A stretch of DNA of 64,000 bases from Lycocorax pyrrhopterus obiensis (taxonomy: Eukaryota > Chordata > Aves > Passeriformes > Paradisaeidae), in NCBI GenBank assembly GCA_014706295.1, contig JACSVZ010000016.1:11079168-11143167 (forward strand), in the 5' to 3' direction. Under the pieces are notes generated by a model, which was given only the letters and a program-made list of their open reading frames with translations, was not told where the DNA came from and did no database searches. This document shows, one piece after another, positions 57,401 through 64,000 of the stretch. Both the position numbers and the translations under genes were made by a program. Positions within the stretch are counted from its first letter, which is position 1. Every line of letters starts with the position of its first letter.

Positions 57401-60400
57401 GAGTTAGAGCAAGAATGGAGTGAGATCATCATAAAAGTCCTGTAATGAGATGGTCACTGTGCACTCAGACATGTGCACTGTCTTACAAGATAGTTAATTC
57501 TTTTCATACAAGGTTACAGAAAAATAATTTGTGCCCAAAAAAAGGGCAATATAGACTGTAGCAATACTTCATCTCTGGTCACGCTAGATGTCATGTCAAG
57601 TGTATTTAAGTCTTTCTGTAAAGCTGTGTTATGTCAGGGTGTTTGAGGCAGAGGTGGCATTGTCTTGGAGTACACAGAAGTTTGAATCTACTGAATTTTC
57701 TTTTGAATGCTTAGTTGTATCCTTTAGTGCTCAGATGTTTGTAATTACAAACAAACAAAAACCCCACCAACAAAACCCAACACCTTATTTTTAGGAAAGC
57801 TTTCCACCATGTCAATGGAAATACACTCTTGTTGGCTGCCATAACTAAGGATCCAGCTTTGCTTCTTTTTTTGTCTTCGCTGGATTCCTGGTTGAACATA
57901 CAGTGCTGTCAATTTTAACAGCAGTTTTAACTGCTTTTCTGACATGGTTATTCTGTCTTCTTTATTGGTGTTTTCAGCAGGGATTTATTGTCATTTAGCT
58001 TTCTTCATGAGTAGTGTAATACTAAACATTCTGGCATCACTGTCTGCCATTGCAGTAGAATATTTTATTTTCCTTGGTTCTGATCACTCTGAAAAAAGGC
58101 ATGATCTTCTCTTGTTACAGATATCAGTACGCTCTAGTAGTACAGTAAGTGTATTTTTTTTGGGGAGGGGGGTGTTCTAAATGCTTAATCATGACATCAT
58201 ACACTGGTTTTTGTGACTCTTTGCGAGTGTTGCATTTGACAGTTTTTATTGTCTCCTGAGGTGTAGCCATGTTCTGTGTGGAGGCCTGACTTATTGTGAC
58301 ATGAAATGTGACACGGGACTGAGGTTATATTTCTTCCAAGTCTTTCTCTTCCTCCCTCTGATGTCATCCAGATCTGGAAAACAATAATTCTTGAGTGTCC
58401 AAGAAATAAGGTTGAAACATGATTAGTGATTATTTCATGTGTGTAGTTATGTTAGCTTAAAGTAAGGAAGTTCATCTGCAGGTGGACTTAAACTCCTTGA
58501 TGTTCCTGGCACTGGTAGTAGTCAGTAGGAATATCACTTGGGTGTTTAAATCCCACTAGTTAAAGATGTGAAGGACAATCATGCAAGTGGTAGGATCAAT
58601 ACAGCATGGAATCCAGCAAACCATAAAAACAGCATTTAATTTTTGTTGTTGCAGGTAATGTTGAATAATTGCTCCCCTGTTTGTGGGAGTGTTTATATTT
58701 ATACCTATATATATCAACCATGCATTACATACAGGTACAGCCAATCTGGTTTATGCTAGAGTGACAAGCTTTTTATTGCTTTTGCTGTGCAAAGTTTGGA
58801 AAGCTTGTATTCATCATGGAAATGATGGCCAGGTGTGTGATATCTTGCATTCACCAGAGTCAGAAATTCTAATTTTCACAGTGGAGAAGTGTTTTGATTC
58901 CTGCAAATGAGTTCCAGCTAATGACAGTATCAACATGTTGGTTCAGAAATTGCAGTTTTCCAGATTTGACTTGCTTGTCGATGTTGTTAGGATATGAAGA
59001 AGTGTTTTTGGTACCGTGATGCCCTGCAAAAAGAAAAACAAACCAAAACAACTAGGTAAATTGTAATGCAAAATTTTTTTCTTGTTTTTCTTGTTCTATA
59101 GTTTTGGTGTACAAGATGTTCTACAACAATTGAATTGGGTTGCATGTTAGATGTGGAAGCTGTACTTTGGTTGGAGGAAATATGGAGGATAGCCTTTCAC
59201 TGTTACTTGGGTGCATCTTGTTTCCTGACAAGAAACCCAGTGTTATGTGAAGTTATTTTGGCAGAGTTTCTTGACAGGTTATGGCTTGCTTACTGTGATT
59301 AGCTAAGGATGATTAGTACTAATTGGCTCACAAAGAGCAGCTTACTCAGTTTGGGGCTGTTGGAAGTTGCAGAGGGGATTTTTGTTGTTTGTTTTTTCCC
59401 TCCTTATAATGTGGCAAAGTAGCATAAATGGGTCAGTTTAGTGGTCAGCATTCTGCAGTGCATTTACAAGCTATATTAAAACAAAGATTAAAAATAATCT
59501 GTGTGTGAGCACGCATGCGCTTTGCTGGGCTGGGGGAGGCTAGCAGAGCTTCAGGGCTGTGAATAGAAACAGCCTTTTCAGCCGCGTTCCTGCTGCATCT
59601 CCCCGGTGGTTGGGATGCTGCTGGGAGGAAGAGGGACTGGAGTAGGTGCTGTTGGCGCTGCAGTCTCCACCACAGGGCCGGGATCACTGTGTTACCCCTG
59701 TACTGGTGCTCCCTACAGGGCACAGGAGCTCCCCAGTTCTGCTCTGCTGCTGCCCTTGGTGGGGAAGGGGTTCCAGCCCTGCTGGTCCCGCTGGAGTGAG
59801 GGGCTGTGTAGGTGGGTAGGGCACTAGTGACCTGATGGGGGAGAGCTGCCCCTTCTGGGACCTGCTCTTCAGGGTCAGCTCTGAGACTGGGAATACAGGT
59901 GATGGAGTAGTGTTGGCCCAAAGGGGGACTGTTCTTAGGGCCATGTCTGCTTAGAACTGCACACCACGGTGCTCTTATTGCCTGTGTTATGCTCATCGGT
60001 TTGTTCTTTTTTCAATGAAGTTTGGCATATTGTTTTAGAAATTAAAATACCGGTATAATCTGAAATAATTTCCCTGATTTTTCTTGCTTTTACACTACTT
60101 GCCACAGTAACTGCTTGTCTTGTCTTACATGTCAAATTCTTCTGTTCCGTTGGGACTGTTTGATGAATGTCTTGGTCACTTGATGGAAAGTGTACTTTTT
60201 AGACAGTTTGATGAAAGTGTATCCAGTAGCTGATTAACTTGTATGGATCAAAATAAGAGCTGACCAGATGTTTTGTAAGGGAGCTTTTTTGTTTGGTTGG
60301 TTTTGTAATACCCAGAAACATTGGATATTAATCAGAAGATCCTTGTTCTGCTTTGAATCCAGTTAACACAATGATAAGCTTGTAGGTAAAACAAATTGCT

Positions 60401-62166
60401 GCTGTGCCAAGTACGGATGCAACTTTTATAATGGCTTTCGTTGACTAGAATTTCTACTATTAGTTTTTATGTGTTCTTTTTAGCAGCTAAATAGCTTCTA
60501 AATAACGTTAGCAATCATTTACAATAGATGTCCAGCTGTCTTGTTCATTGTAGAGTAATCTTGTTTTTGTGTTTACATGCTTTGCTACTTCTAATCACTG
60601 CGTAGAATCTTACATCTTGGTGGTTTCAAATGTATTTTAAATAGCTGTTCACTTCCACATTATTGCAGATTGGTAGGTAACTTCCTCAACATGTGAAATT
60701 GAAAAACCAAACCAAAAATCCACTAACATTCAGTTGGTTGCTGTCGAGAATTTTACTTACAGTAACGAATTTGGAAACCACGTTATTATTTTAATAGATG
60801 TACACAGAATTCTTTTGGGAGAAGTAAAATGGGTACTTGGATTTTTAACAGTCATGGGTTTCTGGGGACCATACTACACTAGAGACTATTTAAGTGCAAA
60901 ATGCAAGCATAGTTTCTGGGACAGGAGCCAGGGCTTAGGCTTCCTTCTGTCATCTCCAGTGGACAGTGCATAGCGCTGGGGTACAGTCGTGTTTGCTTTT
61001 GCTCTTTCCTTTTCTGTGAAAGGTTAAAAAATTCTGCACTTGATTCTCTCACATAATCAAGTGTCGGTGGTAGGACGTTGCGTAATGGTTTTGATGTGCT
61101 TTTCTTCATACCCAAGTTACATCTCTGGCTTCTGATAGCACCTTTACAGCTAGAATATCCAATAAAAATTGAATTTGTGTCAACATTTGGTTATGTTTTT
61201 GAATTAGAAAGGTTTTACAGATGGCTCTCAGTCCAAGCATCCAATCTCCTCAGTACTTTTAGTAGCCCCCATTCTTTTTGATGGAGTCTCTGCATGTGTC
61301 CTTAAGTCTCAGGTGCTCAGTCTTAAAACAGAATCCCACACACTTTTTTAGGTTGGTATTGAATGTTCAGTTAACGAAACAAGTTGAAGCTGGTAACACC
61401 TGTGTAATTGGTGAATTCGGTGGGGTTGCTGGGTCTCCAAGGTATATTGGTAAAGCAGGTGTGTGTGTTAGGCTGGATAAGTCTGAAGAGAAGGCTTGGT
61501 TTGTTTTCAAAAACAATGTGGCAGAAAGCATTTTCACCTTGAGAAGTATCTTGTAACAGGACGTATGTGAAGGACTGCTCTGTGTGGAGCTCCCTCAAAT
61601 ATCAACTATGTTATTAAAGCGCCAATTGCTTCCTCCCTGGTCTGGATCCAGTGTAATAATTTTATCTTTTCACTCAGTTCTTTCATCTTCCCAACAACCA
61701 GATACAAAGCTAAAATTCCTGTAAACAAGTGAAACTTTATTTTTTTTCTAATGCGCTGCTTAGTCATCTTTGCCAGCTTTCCTATACAGCCCAAAGAGTG
61801 GTTTTTAATGCTTCTGTCTTAAAAGCAGAGATGCCAAAATGCCCTATAAGCTTTAAGAATCAGAAATTATTAAGAAAACCTCTTTGTATGCATTATTGTG
61901 CACTGTGCATTACATATGTATGCTAGAGGTGTATTTATGACTACAAACATTGTATTGCTAATTTCTCATTTTGATTTTCAAAATTGATAATAGAATTAGG
62001 TGAAATGAAAATAGTAATTTTAGCTTTTTCTTTACAGGATTGATCTTGCTATTCTATCTGGTATTCTATGGCTTCCTAGCAGCACTCTTCACATTCACAA
62101 TGTGGGTTATGCTTCAGACACTGAGCAGTGATATACCGAAATATCGCGACCGGATTTCTAGTCCAG
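54343..62166 (+). CDS. ATP1B3: ATP1B3, Na+/K+-ATPase beta-3 subunit, 5' part (exons 1-2; continues beyond window)
   Basis: Beta subunits are single-pass type II glycoproteins needed for folding, delivery and K+ handling of the catalytic alpha subunit in the plasma membrane. Exons 54343-54451 and 62038-62166 give residues 1-79 and one base of codon 80, out of about 279 in the human protein. Residues 1-37 are the cytoplasmic tail with the family motif [19 protein letters not shown]; 38-62 are the membrane helix with Tyr/Phe spacing FYLVFYGFL, a face that contacts the alpha subunit; [11 protein letters not shown] starts the ectodomain. The N-terminus and this helix match beta-3 better than beta-1 or beta-2 as I recall them. 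The disulfide-bonded ectodomain lies to the right of the window. No defect was seen in the part present. Confidence 0.95.
54561..54654. repeat. GC-rich minisatellite, about 3 degenerate units
   Basis: A 29-base G/C-rich segment starting AGGGCCCCCCGCGGGGATG occurs at 54561-54589 and again, with one difference, at 54594-54622 (period 33). A third, more diverged copy lies at 54630-54654. It sits about 110 bp inside ATP1B3 intron 1. Confidence 0.85.
54728..54737 (+). promoter_or_regulatory. Match to MEF2 consensus (CTAAAAATAG)
   Basis: An AT-only core inside a very GC-rich island, exactly fitting the published YTAWWWWTAR pattern. Binding is only inferred. Confidence 0.35.
54793..54805 (+). promoter_or_regulatory. 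Match to AP-1 / MARE element (AGCTGACTCAGCG)
   Basis: Contains a perfect TGACTCA (54796-54802) with GC flanks on both sides, close to the Maf-recognition element TGCTGACTCAGCA. Binding is only inferred. Confidence 0.35.
62038..62166 (+). CDS. ATP1B3: ATP1B3 coding exon 2
   Basis: Completes G37, encodes residues 38-79 (the whole membrane helix and the start of the ectodomain, ending SSP) and the first base of G80. The acceptor is TTTACAG and the donor GTAATG at 62167. No independent ATG-started frame covers it; it was recognised from the protein pattern. Confidence 0.95.
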
Positions 62167-64000
62167 GTAATGCTGTATTTATTTTTTCATAAACCTCTGT
62201 CTGGTTTAACAGCTGAGTTTTGTTTGAGAACTTGTTTGAAATATGAGCTACTTATGGGAAACTGTGATCATTATTCAGTTACTTGCAGATTGCAAAGGTA
62301 AAACTTGGTGTGAGGCTAGTTACATATGTTTATAGCATAATTTCAGGCAGTACCTTTTTGTGTGTATGTACTAACTTTTGCTGTTTTTTCCTCCAAGCTC
62401 CTGTCAGTTGAATTTGTCATGTAGACCACAATTTTGCCTGCAGATCCATATAACATGCCGATGTAGAAGTGCGTTTATAATTTAATCGAATTGCTTTAAA
62501 GATACTCTAAACCAGTTCTCTTGGATCGGATGGAAGACCACCTTGATTAGTGTTTGATACTTTGCAGAAGGTACAGGAAGGCTGTAGTATGGGTGTCATC
62601 TGCTCAAGAGCATGTAAGGACTGTGAGGCAGAGGCCTTTGTAGAGTTTTTATTACAGTATTTGGTAGTTTCCAACTGACATGGAATGTCTGTGGATTTCA
62701 GGGATTGTTGACCTGTTATGTAGGGATCCACCAGAGAGAGGGTCCTGTTTTATGATGAAGCTAAGTCCATGTAACACGTAGCTGCCACTAAAAGTTGTGT
62801 CTTGCTTCCTGGAACTATTGCTTCCTTTGTGTACTGCCCACCCATCCCGCTGTTGGCTGCTTCAAGGAGCTATATATTAGAAAAAACAAAACTGTACAAA
62901 TAAGAATGAGTAATGAAGTGGTTGTCTTCCCCAGTATAATTTGGTGGAAGTGAGACAACATCATTTTTTAAAACACTTTTTCCTTTTGTTGAATGCAGAG
63001 CTTTTCAAATTGAGCATCATCTTGCAGCTGTATCCACACTTAAGATGGTACAGTGATCTTTGTGTGAGCAAGTTGCAGTTGGGCCAGTGTGATGAACATC
63101 TCTGGGTTCTGAACAGAATTCGTTTTGGTGTAGTGTTCTGGCCTTCTCTAACAAGTGTCATATTGTAAGGGATTTTGAGGATATGTGCTGGTTTTTTCGA
63201 TCTAAGAATGGGCTAGATGCTGGAAAATATAAATAAGGAAAAAAAAAGAGAACAAAAAAAAATGAGGAAAAAAAAGGTGGCTTAGTTGACCATTTCTCCC
63301 CATTTCCATTGTGGGCGTGGTGGAAGTCAGAAGTGTTGTAGTGGATGGAGCTGTGGGTAACTGTGGCTTCATGCTAGGCTTGAGTGACATTTCTTCTCTC
63401 TTGCAGTTCAGGGTATTAATTTTCCTTGGCTTTGAAATAAGTCATAAGGGATGTTTGTTTTTAAAAGTATGTATGCCACAATTAGTTTTTAATTGAAGAA
63501 TTCCTGTAACATTTCTGAATTAAATCTCTTCATTAACCATGTCTTTAGTAACTCATACATTAATCAGATTGCTTGTTTCTGTTTTAATGTTTCTCGTTAA
63601 CTCTGTCGTTTTTCATTTGCAGTGAGACATGTAATGTTCCTGGCTGTAAACTTAAATTCTTTAAAAAAAAAAAAAATCTACACACAAAACCTGGATGCCG
63701 TAGGTCAAAGGTTCTGCTCTTATGTTAAACATACTTGGAAATCTCATACTTGATTTATTTTATAATTGATATTTGACTTTGTACACTGGGGTGTAATAGT
63801 GTAAATCAAATCCAGATGATTTTAAAACCTTTTTTTAAATCCCTTCTGGAATTGTAATATAATGTAATCTCTTTTACAATCCTAAATGTGATCGTATGCT
63901 GAGGTTAATTCTGTTCCTCTAGAAGAGCTCAAATCCTGCATCTTTCACAGTCTATGCATCAGTCCTTCAAATAGCTTTTTTCTGTAGAATTTACACCATC
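62167..64000 (+). other. ATP1B3: ATP1B3 intron 2, partial
   Basis: AT-rich to the window edge. A-rich low-complexity tracts lie at about 63239-63280 and 63661-63676. No sequence fitting the third ATP1B3 exon was found, so the intron is at least 1.8 kb. Confidence 0.8.

Larger units (their letters stand above)
54452..62037 (+). other. ATP1B3: ATP1B3 intron 1 (7.6 kb)
   Basis: It begins within the CpG island, where a 33-bp-period minisatellite (54561-54654) and matches to MEF2 and MARE/AP-1 sites (54728-54805) lie. The rest is AT-rich, with A/C-rich low complexity near 57750-57780 and a GC-richer, CpG-poor patch at about 59500-59945. No other gene or clear transposable element was seen. It ends at TTTCTTTACAG. 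Confidence 0.85.

Noticed and set aside
59445..59996. 183-codon - strand open frame in ATP1B3 intron 1
   Set aside because: No recognisable domain or homologue, no promoter or splice logic; it sits in a GC-richer patch of uncertain origin.
63311..63496. Possible third ATP1B3 exon after CTCTCTTGCAG at 63392-63402
   Set aside because: The acceptor-like motif is good, but the downstream frames do not resemble the beta-subunit ectodomain.

Overview
The window is vertebrate nuclear DNA, almost certainly from a bird. It has split genes with GT-AG introns, AT-rich introns and intergenic DNA, two GC-rich CpG-island promoters, and decayed CR1-type LINE copies as the only clearly recognisable interspersed repeats. 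No bacterial-style operon, CRISPR array, tRNA or rRNA gene was seen. The species cannot be determined by reading.

Three protein-coding genes lie head-to-tail on the + strand in the order RNF7 - GRK7 - ATP1B3. As I recall it, this is the order on human 3q23, so the block is conserved synteny. RNF7 (RBX2/SAG, a RING-H2 subunit of cullin-RING ubiquitin ligases) is complete: 3 coding exons, 5415-10309, 114 aa. GRK7 (cone-opsin kinase) is complete: 4 coding exons, 14802-34652, 551 aa, with an intact kinase core, PKA site (Ser36) and C-terminal CLLL prenylation box. ATP1B3 (Na+/K+-ATPase beta-3) is partial: exon 1 (54343-54451) and exon 2 (62038-62166) encode the cytoplasmic tail, membrane helix and start of the ectodomain; exon 3 lies beyond the right edge.

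Layout. 1-5.2 kb: flank upstream of RNF7, with a possible terminal exon of another + strand gene at 468-568 and a CR1 3'-end fragment. 5.2-6.0 kb: RNF7 CpG-island promoter and exon 1. 6.0-10.3 kb: rest of RNF7. 10.3-14.8 kb: RNF7 3' UTR and the GRK7 upstream region, which holds an LTR-like stretch. 14.8-34.7 kb: GRK7, whose 13.7-kb second intron carries a 1.3-kb decayed CR1 copy. 34.7-53.8 kb: about 19 kb with no recognisable gene, but several simple repeats and two perfect hairpins. 53.8-55.1 kb: ATP1B3 CpG island and exon 1. 55.1-64 kb: ATP1B3 introns 1 and 2 around exon 2.

The three genes do not form one pathway: RNF7 and ATP1B3 look like housekeeping genes with CpG-island promoters, whereas GRK7 is a photoreceptor gene without a CpG island. 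I found no convincing new biological system. The most unusual unexplained structures are alternative hairpins at 41208-41252, a perfect hairpin at 48347-48376, the possible exon at 468-568 and an LTR-like stretch at 12960-13305.
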